Notes: generated by a model from the sequence alone, not told the origin. DNA of 64,000 bases from Weissella diestrammenae (GCF_014397255.1 NZ_CP060724.1:558001-622000), one strand, 5' to 3'; shown: positions 1 through 10,775, counted from the first letter of the stretch. A program made the numbers and translations.

Positions 1-318
1 AATATGCACTTCTCTTAAACTGGGACGAAACGCCGTACCAATATATGCGACCGTCGTATGGGTCGCTTTAATCTGAACAATCAAATACAACCGTTCATGT
101 TGGCGGTTGATTTCATTCCAAAACAGTTCAATCGGCCATGGCTCTTGCCCAAAATATGCATCCCGTTCAACTGCTAGCATCGCTTCAGCATGCGCTAATT
201 GAGCTGGCATTAAATCATACTCAATCCCATCAATCACAACGCTCTGGTGAAATTCGCGCAACTCAGTTGGCAACGGATGTCGATACCATCGCCACCAGTT
301 ATTTAACTTTTTCAACAT
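1..318 (-). CDS. rimI: Ribosomal-protein-alanine N-acetyltransferase RimI (partial, runs off left edge)
   Basis: The N-terminal 106 codons of a GNAT acetyltransferase are present; the C-terminal part lies beyond base 1. RimI acetylates the N-terminal alanine of ribosomal protein S18. The reading frame is open from an ATG at 318. It contains the RimI hallmark EPWPIELFWNEI (acceptor-peptide region after alpha-1/alpha-2) followed by the start of the GNAT beta-sheet (LYLIVQIK, VAYIG). The ATG overlaps the last 20 bases of tsaB, so the two are co-transcribed and probably translationally coupled. tsaB-rimI(-tsaD) is the usual Firmicutes order, which supports the call. The acetyl-CoA P-loop is outside the window and cannot be checked. 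A GGACG element is a weak ribosome-binding site upstream. Confidence 0.85.
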   Translation of the reverse strand, partial: MLKKLNNWWRWYRHPLPTELREFHQSVVIDGIEYDLMPAQLAHAEAMLAVERDAYFGQEPWPIELFWNEINRQHERLYLIVQIKATHTTVAYIGTAFRPSLREVHI

Positions 319-1021
319 AATTCTGCCGTCCTACATTCGGATGTGCCGCTTGCCACTCAGCCTCCGCTTGGGTTACCCGAAGATATTGTGGATTAAATTG
401 ATGAATTGCCTCATTTGTACGTAAAACTGACTCATCAGCGATTAACGTCAACATATGCCTCGCATGTGGCACATTATCTTTTGAAAATTCAGCTTGTGGT
501 ACCTGAGCCTTAATGACCGCTTCATACTTTTCCCAATCGCCAACATAAATGACCCGTTCTTGCGAATTAACAGCCATTGGCAAATCATAGATTGACGTGT
601 GTTGGTCAGCCACGACATTGACCAATTTACCATCACGCCAGCGATACTGTCCGGCATAAACATTATCATTACGTGCGTCCATTAATGGGATCACTATGGT
701 ATCATTTGCAATCACATTACCAGCTAAGAGTGCAAGGCCCGAAAGTCCAATCAATTCTAAATGTAACGAAAAGGCCAAGGTCTTAGCCGTTGTCACCGCA
801 ATTCTTAACCCAGTATACGAACCAGGCCCTTGACTCGTTATCACACGATTCAAATCACTTGGTTGCCAGCCTGCTGATTTAACCAATTCATCTATCGATA
901 ATAATAGCTGTTCTGAATGATTTTTGGCCAAATTTGTTTCAATTTCACCAACTAGACGGTCTGCATCAAACAAAGCTACCGACATGGGTTGATTTGATGT
1001 ATCAAACGCAATTGTTTTCAC
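299..1021 (-). CDS. tsaB: tRNA threonylcarbamoyladenosine biosynthesis protein TsaB
   Basis: A 240-residue member of the ASKHA/TsaB family. It starts MKTIAFDTSNQPMSVAL and carries the conserved SQGPGSYTGLRIAVTTAK segment diagnostic of TsaB. TsaB is the non-catalytic partner of TsaD and TsaE in making the N6-threonylcarbamoyladenosine at position 37 of ANN-decoding tRNAs; the L-threonylcarbamoyl-AMP substrate is made by the TsaC/Sua5 enzyme also encoded in this window (about 19.5-20.5 kb). Its length is normal for Gram-positive TsaB. Its 3' end overlaps the start of rimI by 20 bases. The gene follows a weak terminator beyond the sortase, so it probably has its own promoter in the AT-rich stretch just above 1021, but I could not fix a convincing -35/-10 pair. 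Confidence 0.93.
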   Translation of the reverse strand: MKTIAFDTSNQPMSVALFDADRLVGEIETNLAKNHSEQLLLSIDELVKSAGWQPSDLNRVITSQGPGSYTGLRIAVTTAKTLAFSLHLELIGLSGLALLAGNVIANDTIVIPLMDARNDNVYAGQYRWRDGKLVNVVADQHTSIYDLPMAVNSQERVIYVGDWEKYEAVIKAQVPQAEFSKDNVPHARHMLTLIADESVLRTNEAIHQFNPQYLRVTQAEAEWQAAHPNVGRQNYVEKVK

Positions 1022-1089
1022 AATACTAACCCCTTATTTATCTCTTGTATAATTAAAAAATGTTTCTTCTCTATTTTACACGCTCAATC

Positions 1090-1126
1090 AAAAAAAAGCG
1101 CCAAACTTCGACGCAATTTTTCGCTT
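1090..1126 (-). terminator. Weak rho-independent terminator after the sortase gene
   Basis: On the minus strand AAGCG pairs with CGCTT around a roughly 21-base loop, followed by a run of eight T. The stem is short, so this is a weak call. It begins about 11 bases past the TAG at 1137 that ends the alternative (shifted) sortase frame, and about 100 bases past the in-frame TGA at 1223. That spacing favours 1137 as the original gene end. Confidence 0.4.
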
Positions 1127-1222
1127 GATTTAATTTCTACTTGGTTCCACCTGCATCACCATTAACACCTTCTTCAACACCCGGATTAAACCAACTTGCA
1201 CGTGCATTAGTTGCTTGAACTT

Positions 1223-2083
1223 TCAAATTAAAGTAACCAACCAATTTTTGAGGGCCTTTTGCCATGTGTATTGTTTAACCAATTTAGCATGTGTAATAAT
1301 CCGATAATTTGTGTTTGGAAATAGACAACTCACAATCGTTAATTGTGGCTGGTCTGTTTGATTCAAAACTGCCACATTAGTTGGTAAGGTCGTCGTTTGC
1401 TTTGTAATGCGATATTCGTAAATGCCATCACCATTTGCTAAGTAAACTGGCTTATTCTTCAACCAACGGTTCGTCCCGGTCTGCCCGTTGACTAAATATG
1501 AGGCGTTGACGTTTAACTTTTCCTGCAAAGCACTAAAACCCGTCCGACCATCATTAAAGTTGTGCGCCGCTAACCCATAATTGCCGCGCCCCATCATTGG
1601 CGTTTGTTCACCCTTTGGGTCCTCAGCCGAACGATTTGCAAAATCAGCACCTAAATTAAGTCCAGCCACAGAGTACGCATCGTCATAAATCGGCAGTAAA
1701 ATCGACACACTAGGAATGGCAACAAAACCTTTTTTCTCATACTTATCATTTTTATTTTGATCCCGCATCACCATCTTTGCAACCAATTTACGATCCACCG
1801 GTTTGGCAGCTCGTTTTTTTATTGTCCGACTTTGTTGCTGTACTTGAAACTTTGCAAAGTAGTCTTTAATGCCAAATAAATTACTATGGTATGCAAAAAT
1901 ACCCAAACTTAAAATCAGTAATAAAACAGATGTAATAAACAAGAAATCGCCATGGGCCCTACCGCGTGCCTTCCGAATGCGGCTAATAATAAACGCCAAC
2001 ACAACTGCAATGGCAAACAAAATCCCTGCCTGCCAAAAAGTATGCAGTATCTCTTGTTGTGTATTTGGAATAATTTGATTCAT
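1223..2083 (-). CDS. srtA: Class A-type sortase (C-terminal tail probably frameshifted)
   Basis: A membrane-anchored cysteine transpeptidase that attaches LPXTG-type proteins to the cell wall. The catalytic triad is visible: His in GLAAHNF, Cys in LTIVSC, and Arg in NTNYRIITHAKL. The ATG at 2083 (MNQIIPNTQQEI) is preceded by GGAGG at good spacing; a longer reading from 2107 has no ribosome-binding site. Two hydrophobic segments, near residues 12-30 and 45-63, precede the extracellular sortase fold, whereas most class A enzymes have one. The in-frame product ends ...NWLVTLI at 1223. Reading on in the -1 frame gives a further 35 or so coding-like residues (VGYFNLKVQATNARASWF...) to a TAG at 1137, suggesting loss of one A in an AAAAA run near 1247-1252. 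An extended -10 (TGGTATAGT, 2115-2123) lies upstream. Confidence 0.88.
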   Translation of the reverse strand: MNQIIPNTQQEILHTFWQAGILFAIAVVLAFIISRIRKARGRAHGDFLFITSVLLLILSLGIFAYHSNLFGIKDYFAKFQVQQQSRTIKKRAAKPVDRKLVAKMVMRDQNKNDKYEKKGFVAIPSVSILLPIYDDAYSVAGLNLGADFANRSAEDPKGEQTPMMGRGNYGLAAHNFNDGRTGFSALQEKLNVNASYLVNGQTGTNRWLKNKPVYLANGDGIYEYRITKQTTTLPTNVAVLNQTDQPQLTIVSCLFPNTNYRIITHAKLVKQYTWQKALKNWLVTLI

Positions 2084-2114
2084 CAATGGCCTCCATGAAA
2101 ATTTCACTTACTTT

Positions 2115-2123
2115 ACTATACCA
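2115..2123 (-). promoter_or_regulatory. Extended -10 promoter of the sortase gene
   Basis: TGGTATAGT on the minus strand is an extended -10 element about 32 bases before the chosen ATG at 2083. No good -35 hexamer is visible at 16-18 bases upstream, as is common with extended -10 promoters. Confidence 0.45.
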
Positions 2124-2192
2124 AAAACACACGCTATGGGGTATCTTTTTGAGCACCCTTGAATAAACCACACGATACATTTATCAGCAATT

Positions 2193-2226
2193 AAAAAACA
2201 CAGACTACGCAGAATCTGTGTTTTTA
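2193..2226. terminator. Rho-independent terminator after the first EIIC-like gene
   Basis: An 11-bp perfect stem (AAAAACACAGA with TCTGTGTTTTT) around a 10-base loop, with A and T runs at either side. It sits directly after the stop of the EIIC-like gene at 2230 and would work in either direction. Confidence 0.85.
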
Positions 2227-2229
2227 TAA

Positions 2230-3378
2230 TTAAATTTCTTGTTGGAAATCCTCTGGTTGATATAACTTAACAAACTTAGTTAAGACATAATCGACAACAA
2301 ATCCAACCACGATTGGCACCACAAAGAACACCAAAATTGAAACTACAGGGCTCACATAATGCGTGATAAATGCCTTGTCCGCAGCGTCTTTAGCAACAGA
2401 TTGAATTGGCGTTACCATTCCAATCCATCCAAATCCAGCAGATGTAGGTGTTCCTTGAACATTCATCAAGGCAACTGGAATACCAGAAACAGCGGCTGTA
2501 ATTAAGAATGGTATCATCGTCACCGGCTTAGCAAAGACAGAAGGCATCATGCCTTTCATCGCTCCCAAGAAAATAGCAACTGAAGTTCCAACTTTATTAA
2601 CCTTAATTGAATTAATCAATAAGACAACTGTTGTCGCAATAACACCAACACCCGCAGCACCTGAGCCTAGACCAGCCAATGAAATTGCTAAGGCAATTCC
2701 AACCGTTGAAACTGGCGTGATAATAATAATCGAGAATGCCATGGCAATCAAAACAGCCATTGGCACTGGTTGTAGCTTTGTAAAGGTTTCAACCGCTTGA
2801 CCAATCCAAGTTGTAACGTCACCAACATATGGTGCAATGGCTTTACCAAGCAATCCAACGCCACCACCGACAACGATTGGGCTAAGAATAATCGCAACCG
2901 AACCGAAACCTTTCAAGTACTTTGCAATCAGCCAAATAACTAAAACACCGATTGCTGAAACAATCATTGCGTTGATCACATCGCCCGCACCAGCGGCAAT
3001 ATAAACAGTTGAAGGTGCAACAGTTTTAACACCTGTCACTGGGTTTACAAAACCAGCAGCGGCAGTGGCCCACTTAATTGAGCCCGAAGCCGCAGCAACG
3101 GCAATTCCCATAACACCAACGTCTAAGGGCTTCATCTTAAATTGCAAAGCAATTGCGACACCAATTAACATTGGAATCATTGATTGGAACAAAACCAAAA
3201 TCGCATTCAAATCAGTGGCCCAATTTGCAACACCAGGCGTGATAAATAACTTTAGCAAATACTTCAAAACTGCGGAAGGCAAAACACCAATCAAAATTCC
3301 TTGGGCTGAACCGCTCAATACCTTAAAGAAGAAGTCTTTGAACTTCAACTCATAACTACCATCAAAATAATTCATCAT
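2230..3378 (-). CDS. PfoR-type PTS EIIC-family membrane protein
   Basis: A 382-residue polytopic membrane protein of the PTS_EIIC_2 (PfoR) family. Signs are the glycine/alanine-rich paired membrane segments, the central TPVSTVGIALAISLAGLGSGAAGVG motif region, and the NVQGTPTSAGFGWIGMVTPI segment; the same two signatures recur in the paralogue at 40.7-41.8 kb. The family resembles the membrane domain of sugar phosphotransferase permeases, and one member, PfoR of Clostridium perfringens, was named as a regulator of perfringolysin. No EIIA or EIIB domain or sugar-catabolic gene lies nearby, so neither sugar transport nor substrate can be claimed. It stands alone between the sortase and the D-lactate dehydrogenases and has its own terminator. 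Confidence 0.75.
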   Translation of the reverse strand: MMNYFDGSYELKFKDFFFKVLSGSAQGILIGVLPSAVLKYLLKLFITPGVANWATDLNAILVLFQSMIPMLIGVAIALQFKMKPLDVGVMGIAVAAASGSIKWATAAAGFVNPVTGVKTVAPSTVYIAAGAGDVINAMIVSAIGVLVIWLIAKYLKGFGSVAIILSPIVVGGGVGLLGKAIAPYVGDVTTWIGQAVETFTKLQPVPMAVLIAMAFSIIIITPVSTVGIALAISLAGLGSGAAGVGVIATTVVLLINSIKVNKVGTSVAIFLGAMKGMMPSVFAKPVTMIPFLITAAVSGIPVALMNVQGTPTSAGFGWIGMVTPIQSVAKDAADKAFITHYVSPVVSILVFFVVPIVVGFVVDYVLTKFVKLYQPEDFQQEI

Positions 3379-3395
3379 ACCATCTACTTTCCATT

Positions 3396-3444
3396 AAAAA
3401 AGCACTGCAATCACCTGACAACTCAAATCTTATCTCGATTGTGC
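3396..3444 (-). terminator. Probable terminator after D-LDH copy 1
   Basis: On the minus strand GCACAATC pairs with GATT-GCA-GTGC (three-base bulge) over a long loop, followed by TTTTTT. The stem is imperfect, so confidence is moderate. Confidence 0.5.
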
Positions 3445-3481
3445 CATTTAATTACAGCCCTTTGATGTCTCTATTCTTTAA

Positions 3482-4489
<1,008 letters not shown>

Positions 4490-4527
4490 CTATCCCCTTT
4501 ATTATTCAAATGAAATTGCAATAGAAA

Positions 4528-4551
4528 TCGTGTAATTTTTCACAATTACAC
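4528..4551. promoter_or_regulatory. Inverted repeat, Rex-like operator in the D-LDH leader
   Basis: GTGTAATT-6-AATTACAC (4530-4551) is a perfect 8-bp inverted repeat. The overlapping minus-strand sequence TTGTGAAAAATTACACGA (4528-4545) matches the Rex consensus TTGTGAA-4-TTCACAA with two mismatches. It lies about 20 bases downstream of the -10 box, where a bound repressor would block transcription. Assignment to Rex is inference. Confidence 0.45.
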
Positions 4552-4568
4552 CATCTATTCAAGTACTA

Positions 4569-4597
4569 ATTATAAAACAAACATCTACTAATGTAAA
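4569..4597 (-). promoter_or_regulatory. Sigma-70-type promoter of D-LDH copy 1
   Basis: TTTACA (4592-4597), a 17-base spacer, and a perfect TATAAT (4569-4574) on the minus strand, about 90 bases before the ATG at 4480. Confidence 0.8.
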
Positions 4598-4727
4598 CTT
4601 TTTTCATATTTATCGAGTAATACGGTATATAATTTTCTTAAAGCAAACAGTACGTTTCACCGCATTGGTCGCTCTAACTACAAACAGTTTATCTGTCTGC
4701 CCGCCAAATCACAACAAAATTGGGTCT

Positions 4728-5729
4728 TTAATAATTGATTGCTTGTTCAGGTGTATTGCCTGTGATAAATGCCAATCCAGCATCTAACGATTGTTCAACC
4801 ATCTCTTCTGTTGCGGTCCACGTATAAAATGCCGTATGTGGTGATACAATCACATTGTCACGGGTAATGAGGTCAGCAACACGCGTATCAGGGAAATCCT
4901 TTCCCTCCCAATCAACGTTAAATAATCCGCCTTCATCTTCATACGTATCCATGCCAAATCCATCAATTTTGCCTGCATCTAACCCGGCAATGATCGCATC
5001 CGTATCGACTAAATTACCACGACCAGCATTAACAATGACAACTTGATCCTTCATCTTTGCAATTGCCTTGGCATCAATCATATGATGATTTTCTGGTAGT
5101 CCTGGAACGTGCAATGAAATACCATCAGCTTGCGCATATAACTCATCAAGACTGTCAACATACAATCCTTGCGCTTCAATTTCTGCGTTACGATATTTAT
5201 CATAGGCAATGACTTTGGCACCAAAACCTTGCGCAATTTGAATGGCCACCCGACCAATATTTCCAGTACCGATAATACCAATCGTTTGCTTGCGAACTTC
5301 CCGCCCAATCGTTGGTGCCCACTTCAAATTATGCCGATATACCTTAAGGTCCATTTGTTTAAAGTGGCGGAATAATCGTGCCATTTGGATCATCGCATGT
5401 TCAGCAATCGCATTTGGTGAATAGCGCGGTACATTAGAAACATTAAATTGATACTTTTTTAGCACATCAAAGTCTAAATCATCCGTTCCGACATTACGCA
5501 ATGTCAACGTATGAATCCCCATCTGATCCAATTGACCAAGTGTTGATTCACCAACTGGAATCCCGGCTTGTAAGATATTAACAACGTCATAACCTTGTGC
5601 TAAAGTGGCATTCTCTGGTGTCAATAAAACGTCCGTCGTATCGACTTGAACCTCAGGGTGTTGGCTTGCCCAACGCTGCATTGCCGATTGTTCATCTTCA
5701 CGAACACCATATGCTAAAATCTTAGACAT
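4728..5729 (-). CDS. ldhD: D-lactate dehydrogenase (copy 2)
   Basis: A 333-residue D-2-hydroxyacid dehydrogenase, paralogue of the downstream copy 1. It has GIIGTGNIGRVA, catalytic Arg in VNAGRGNL, Glu in MDTYEDEGGLF, and His in VSPHTAFYT, so it is expected to be active. AAAGGAG precedes the ATG. A CcpA-type cre-like site lies about 80 bases upstream, unlike copy 1, which suggests division of labour between carbon-catabolite and redox control. No clear terminator follows, so some transcripts may run into copy 1. Which copy makes most lactate cannot be told from sequence; either could favour a different 2-keto acid. Confidence 0.88.
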   Translation of the reverse strand: MSKILAYGVREDEQSAMQRWASQHPEVQVDTTDVLLTPENATLAQGYDVVNILQAGIPVGESTLGQLDQMGIHTLTLRNVGTDDLDFDVLKKYQFNVSNVPRYSPNAIAEHAMIQMARLFRHFKQMDLKVYRHNLKWAPTIGREVRKQTIGIIGTGNIGRVAIQIAQGFGAKVIAYDKYRNAEIEAQGLYVDSLDELYAQADGISLHVPGLPENHHMIDAKAIAKMKDQVVIVNAGRGNLVDTDAIIAGLDAGKIDGFGMDTYEDEGGLFNVDWEGKDFPDTRVADLITRDNVIVSPHTAFYTWTATEEMVEQSLDAGLAFITGNTPEQAINY

Positions 5730-5774
5730 TTTAAAACTCCTTTCATTACAAACAACATGTCTCTTCTATTCATT

Positions 5775-5821
5775 CTAACAGATTATTCATCAATTACATT
5801 ATGAAAATGTAAGCGTTTTAA
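5775..5821 (-). promoter_or_regulatory. cre-like site and extended -10 promoter of D-LDH copy 2
   Basis: TGTAAGCGTTTTAA at 5808-5821 matches the CcpA cre consensus (TGNAANCGNWNNCA) with one mismatch. On the minus strand an extended -10, TGTTAGAAT, lies about 30 bases further downstream. CcpA control is inference. Confidence 0.45.
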
Positions 5822-5923
5822 TTCTAACGCAACCTGCCATCCCATCGTAACAACCTTATGACAAATTATATTATCCTATAAAAATATGACTAAATTTCTC
5901 ACTCACAATCGCATAGTCAATAA

Positions 5924-5960
5924 AAAAAGATTAGCCCTTTTTATCTGCTAATCTTTTTAA
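5924..5960. terminator. Bidirectional-looking terminator after serS
   Basis: A 12-bp perfect stem, AAAAAGATTAGC (5925-5936) with GCTAATCTTTTT (5948-5959), loop of 11. It ends the dck-serS operon on the minus strand. Confidence 0.9.
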
Positions 5961-5974
5961 ATTCATACATCATT

Positions 5975-7258
5975 TTATAAGCTATTTTCAGCAACAATTA
6001 GGTCGGCACCAAAATATGGTCGTAAGACTTCAGGTACTGTCACTGTCCCATCAGCGTTTTGATAGTTTTCCAAAATTGCAGCAACTGTCCGCCCCACAGC
6101 TAATCCAGAACCATTTAAAGTATGCACAAATTGTAAATCGCCATCGGCATCCCGATAACGGATTTTTGCTCGTCGTGCCTGGAAAGCTTCCGTATTCGAG
6201 ACTGAAGAGATCTCACGATAAACATTTTGTTCCGGCATCCAGACTTCTAAGTCATGCGTTTCTGCTGCAGAAAAGCCCATGTCTCCCGTTGAAAGCGTCA
6301 AAACATGATATGGCAGATTGAGTGTTTGCAAAATATGTTCAGCGTTTTGGGTCATTTTTTCTAACTCAGCGTATGATTGCTCAGGCTTTGCAAATTTAAC
6401 CATCTCAACTTTATTAAACTGATGCATACGAATCAAGCCACGGGTATCGCGACCAGCTGAACCAGCTTCCTGTCGAAATGATGGTGAAACAGCTGTAATC
6501 GAAATTGGTAACTTATCGGCATCAATCACTTCTTCGCGATAATAATTAGTCAAAGGCACCTCAGCCGTTGGGATCAACGTCATATCGTCATTAGTTCCCA
6601 CGCGATAAGCATCTTCCATAAATTTTGGATACTGACCAGTACCATACATTGCTTCATCTTTCACCATATATGGTGTAATCATCTCGGTATAACCCTCTTT
6701 TTGATGTTCATCAAGCATATAGTTATATACCGCGCGCTCTAGACGTGCACCTTGGCCAACATAATAAACAAAACGCGCACCAGCGACTTTTGCCCCACGT
6801 TCCCAATCCAAGATACCTAAAGCTTCGCCAATTTCATAATGTGCTTTAGGTTCAAAATCAAATTGACGAATATCGCCCCAAACCCGTTCTTCACGATTAG
6901 CTGACTCATCAGCGCCAACCGGAATCGTTGGATTTGGCAAATTAGGGAAGTGCAATGCTCGATTCAATAAATCGGCATCAATCAGCGCTAATTGATCATC
7001 TAAGCCTTTAATTTGCGTTGACACTTGTTGCATTTCAGCAATCACATCGGTTGCATCTTCTTTGGCCCGCTTTTTTTGTCCAATTTGATCTGAAACCGCA
7101 TTTCGTTGTGCTTTTAGTTCTTCAACTTGCACCAAAATTGTGCGTCGTTGCTCATCAGCCGCTAAATACGCATCAATATCCTCAGCCGCTACACCACGCC
7201 CAGCTAAACGAACTTTCGCTTCATCGGCATGATGCCGTAAATATTTAATATCTAACAT
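5975..7258 (-). CDS. serS: Serine--tRNA ligase
   Basis: A 427-residue class II aminoacyl-tRNA synthetase that charges tRNA-Ser and selenocysteine-type tRNA. The N-terminal coiled-coil arm (about residues 30-105, [19 protein letters not shown]) binds the long variable arm of the tRNA. Motif 2 ([20 protein letters not shown]) and motif 3 ([17 protein letters not shown]) are intact. Its length is normal. It lies 10 bases downstream of the deoxynucleoside kinase gene, so the two form an operon; no T-box leader is present between or before them. Confidence 0.97.
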   Translation of the reverse strand: MLDIKYLRHHADEAKVRLAGRGVAAEDIDAYLAADEQRRTILVQVEELKAQRNAVSDQIGQKKRAKEDATDVIAEMQQVSTQIKGLDDQLALIDADLLNRALHFPNLPNPTIPVGADESANREERVWGDIRQFDFEPKAHYEIGEALGILDWERGAKVAGARFVYYVGQGARLERAVYNYMLDEHQKEGYTEMITPYMVKDEAMYGTGQYPKFMEDAYRVGTNDDMTLIPTAEVPLTNYYREEVIDADKLPISITAVSPSFRQEAGSAGRDTRGLIRMHQFNKVEMVKFAKPEQSYAELEKMTQNAEHILQTLNLPYHVLTLSTGDMGFSAAETHDLEVWMPEQNVYREISSVSNTEAFQARRAKIRYRDADGDLQFVHTLNGSGLAVGRTVAAILENYQNADGTVTVPEVLRPYFGADLIVAENSL

Positions 7259-7268
7259 ATTCTATACC

Positions 7269-7919
7269 CTATCCTTTGATTCCAAGTTCTTTAATTTTGT
7301 CATCAATTATCGCAAAAATTTCATTCAAGTGCTCATCGTTATTGACAAAATCATATTTATCGCCCTCAATCATTAATTTAGGCGAAGCTGAATAATTATC
7401 AAACCAAGCATGATAACGACTTGTTAGTTCTTTATAATAGTCATACAACGATGGGTCATTTTCAATTTGTTCATACGCCCGTCCACGCTTTTTAATGCGT
7501 CCCAACATCGTTTCAAACGATACATTCACATAAATCAACAAGTCCGGTGTTTTCACAACAGCATCATCAGAAAAATCAACTTGTTCCATCATGTTTTGCA
7601 ACAATTCACCGTAAATTTGAACTTCCGTCTGCGTTGCACGTTCCAAATCTGCATTTAATTGAAATAGTAATAAATCTTCAAAAATTGAACGATCAATGAC
7701 ATTTAGCGCTGAACCTTGTGCGTCTTTAATATTATCTAACCGCTTATTTAAGAAGTAATTTTGCAATAAAAAGCCATATTTCTGCGGATTCTCATAAAAC
7801 AATGGCAAAATGGGATTATCATCTACAGATTCATAAAAGGCCTCTGATCCAAGATGGTTTGCTAAAAGTGTTGCCAGACTAGTCTTTCCAGCCCCAATTG
7901 TTCCTGATAATACAATCAT
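7269..7919 (-). CDS. Deoxynucleoside kinase (deoxyadenosine/deoxyguanosine type)
   Basis: A 216-residue P-loop kinase that phosphorylates deoxynucleosides for salvage of DNA precursors. The Walker A motif GTIGAGKTSLA is near the N terminus, and the DRSIFED motif (ERS/DRS, catalytic Asp and Arg) is present, followed by the LID-type RIKKRGRAYE. This is the dNK family that includes the dGK/dAK enzymes of Bacillus and Lactobacillus. The ATG at 7919 is preferred over an in-frame GTG at 7931, because GAAGG lies about 12 bases before the ATG but would overlap the GTG. Substrate preference (dAdo, dGuo or dCyd) cannot be read from sequence. It is first in an operon with serS. Confidence 0.85.
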   Translation of the reverse strand: MIVLSGTIGAGKTSLATLLANHLGSEAFYESVDDNPILPLFYENPQKYGFLLQNYFLNKRLDNIKDAQGSALNVIDRSIFEDLLLFQLNADLERATQTEVQIYGELLQNMMEQVDFSDDAVVKTPDLLIYVNVSFETMLGRIKKRGRAYEQIENDPSLYDYYKELTSRYHAWFDNYSASPKLMIEGDKYDFVNNDEHLNEIFAIIDDKIKELGIKG

Positions 7920-8020
7920 AAATCTATTCACCTTCTGTTATTTTCTATCTTTAATCTTACCAAAACTCGCAACATTTTGCGATACAAGATGCAAGTATCA
8001 TTAGCTGTCCTGGTGAGAAT

Positions 8021-8053
8021 AAAAAAAGCTTCGCTGAACTGCGAAGTTTTTTA
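8021..8053 (-). terminator. Terminator after the LysM-CHAP gene
   Basis: CTTCGC/GCGAAG stem extended by A/T pairs, with a T run on the minus strand, immediately past the stop codon at 8058. Confidence 0.8.
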
Positions 8054-8057
8054 TTAA

Positions 8058-8711
8058 TTATTGATGATGAATAAATTGAACGCCCGCTGTTGGTACCACT
8101 CGTGTACTATACAAATCTTTTCCCGCATTTCCTTCTGAAATTAGCATTGTCCCATCATCATTAATCTTTTCAACGATTGCAACGTGCCCATACACCTTAT
8201 CTGCGCCATGACTACCAGGTGCAAATACAGCAATGCTTCCAACTGCTGCTTGTCCATCAACTAGTAAGCCGGCGCGACGCGCACTGTCAGCCCAATCGGC
8301 TGCATTTCCCCAATAGCTTCCCGCCCAATCAAACATCGCTTTAACATACCAAGTACATTGTCCATACGGATAACTATTTTGTTGATTCTTTAAGTCAGCC
8401 GTTCTTTGTTTCAAATCTACCTTTTCAGTTGGCAACGTTGCCTCTTTCAGATCTTGATTCTGTTCATTCAAAGGAGCTTGTGTTTGATCAAGTTGAATTT
8501 CATTCCCAACGTATATTAATGCGCCCCCATAGTCCAGTTGATTCAACGTTACCAATTCATCAACTGTTTTTCCATATGTCATTGCAATATCATATACGGT
8601 ATCACCAGCAACGACTTTATGGCTATCTGCTTGAGCCTGCCCACTCATCATACCAAAAGCTGCTATACACCCAAATGTCCCTAATAATGATGCCTTTAGT
8701 GTTAAATTCAT
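8058..8711 (-). CDS. Secreted LysM-CHAP peptidoglycan hydrolase
   Basis: A 217-residue exported cell-wall enzyme. The ATG at 8711 (MNLTLKASLLG) is preceded by GGAGG; a longer reading from 8723 is not. Residues 1-29 form a signal peptide ending AQADS. A single LysM domain follows (about 31-75: VVAGDTVYDIAMTYGKTVDEL... to NEIQLDQ). The CHAP domain occupies about 115-217, with the catalytic Cys in PYGQCTWYVKA and the His in VYGHVAIVEKI. CHAP enzymes act as amidases or endopeptidases; the specificity here is unknown. This architecture matches the housekeeping hydrolases often controlled by WalRK in Firmicutes. It is a single-gene unit with its own promoter and terminator. Confidence 0.9.
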   Translation of the reverse strand: MNLTLKASLLGTFGCIAAFGMMSGQAQADSHKVVAGDTVYDIAMTYGKTVDELVTLNQLDYGGALIYVGNEIQLDQTQAPLNEQNQDLKEATLPTEKVDLKQRTADLKNQQNSYPYGQCTWYVKAMFDWAGSYWGNAADWADSARRAGLLVDGQAAVGSIAVFAPGSHGADKVYGHVAIVEKINDDGTMLISEGNAGKDLYSTRVVPTAGVQFIHHQ

Positions 8712-8738
8712 GTTTGCCTCCAAAATTATTTTTGCGTA

Positions 8739-8767
8739 CTTATAATATATTACTTACTTATTGTCAT
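8739..8767 (-). promoter_or_regulatory. Promoter of the LysM-CHAP gene
   Basis: On the minus strand ATGACA (8762-8767), a 17-base spacer, then TATAAG (8739-8744). A TGTTAT half-site overlaps the -35, reminiscent of half of a WalR box, but the second half is not clear. Confidence 0.55.
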
Positions 8768-8848
8768 AACATGGTAAAAATGTGATTTTTTAGCGAACAT
8801 GTTCTTGCTCAATACAAATAAAGACCCAATGATTTTAAAAATGCCACA

Positions 8849-8884
8849 AAAAAAGTTATCCAAAACAATTTGGATAACTTTTTT
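8849..8884. terminator. Terminator of the atp operon
   Basis: A 15-bp perfect stem, with arms AAGTTATCCAAA and TTTGGATAACTT flanked by A/T runs, and a four-base loop. It is placed directly after atpC. Confidence 0.95.
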
Positions 8885-8885
8885 A

Positions 8886-9311
8886 TTATTTAACTGATGC
8901 GGCATGAATTCGTGTGACAGCACGCTTTAACGCTAACTGGGCACGACTAATTTCATGTTCGTCTGCAGCTGATTGTGCTTCTTGCAAAGCACGTTCAGCG
9001 CGTTCACGTGCTGATTCAGCACGCTCAATATCAATATCAGTTGATTTTTCTGATGAATCGGCAACAATTGTCAACGTATTGTTTGAAAATTCTGCAAATC
9101 CACCATTAACAGCCAGTCGTTCACTTTGTCCGTTTGCTTCATCAACAACCTTAACTTCACTAATAAATAACGAAGCGACAAGTGGTACGTGGTTCGCCAT
9201 AATCCCGACTTCTCCGCCAGTTGTGTGTAACACAACTAACGTGGCCGTTTCATATTCGAAGACCACGCCATCTGGTGTCACAATCGATACCGTAAAGCTG
9301 TGTTCATCCAT
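8886..9311 (-). CDS. atpC: F1Fo ATP synthase epsilon subunit
   Basis: A 141-residue epsilon subunit of the F1 central stalk. It has the N-terminal beta-sandwich (FTVSIVTPDGVVFEYETATLVVL, GGEVGIMANHVPLVASL) and the C-terminal helical hairpin that regulates ATP hydrolysis (ERAESARERAERALQEAQ). In lactic acid bacteria the enzyme mainly runs as a proton-extruding ATPase for pH homeostasis. It is the last gene of the operon, 15 bases after atpD, and is followed by a strong terminator. Confidence 0.97.
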   Translation of the reverse strand: MDEHSFTVSIVTPDGVVFEYETATLVVLHTTGGEVGIMANHVPLVASLFISEVKVVDEANGQSERLAVNGGFAEFSNNTLTIVADSSEKSTDIDIERAESARERAERALQEAQSAADEHEISRAQLALKRAVTRIHAASVK

Positions 9312-9326
9312 GGCTATACCTCGCTA

Positions 9327-10739
<1,413 letters not shown>

Positions 10740-10775
10740 TTATCTAAGCAAATTATGTGGTTGATCGGTACTTGA

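Noticed and set aside
4640-4727. Terminator between the two D-LDH genes
   Set aside because: A CAGACAG/CTGTTTG hairpin exists but no T run follows, so termination is not supported.
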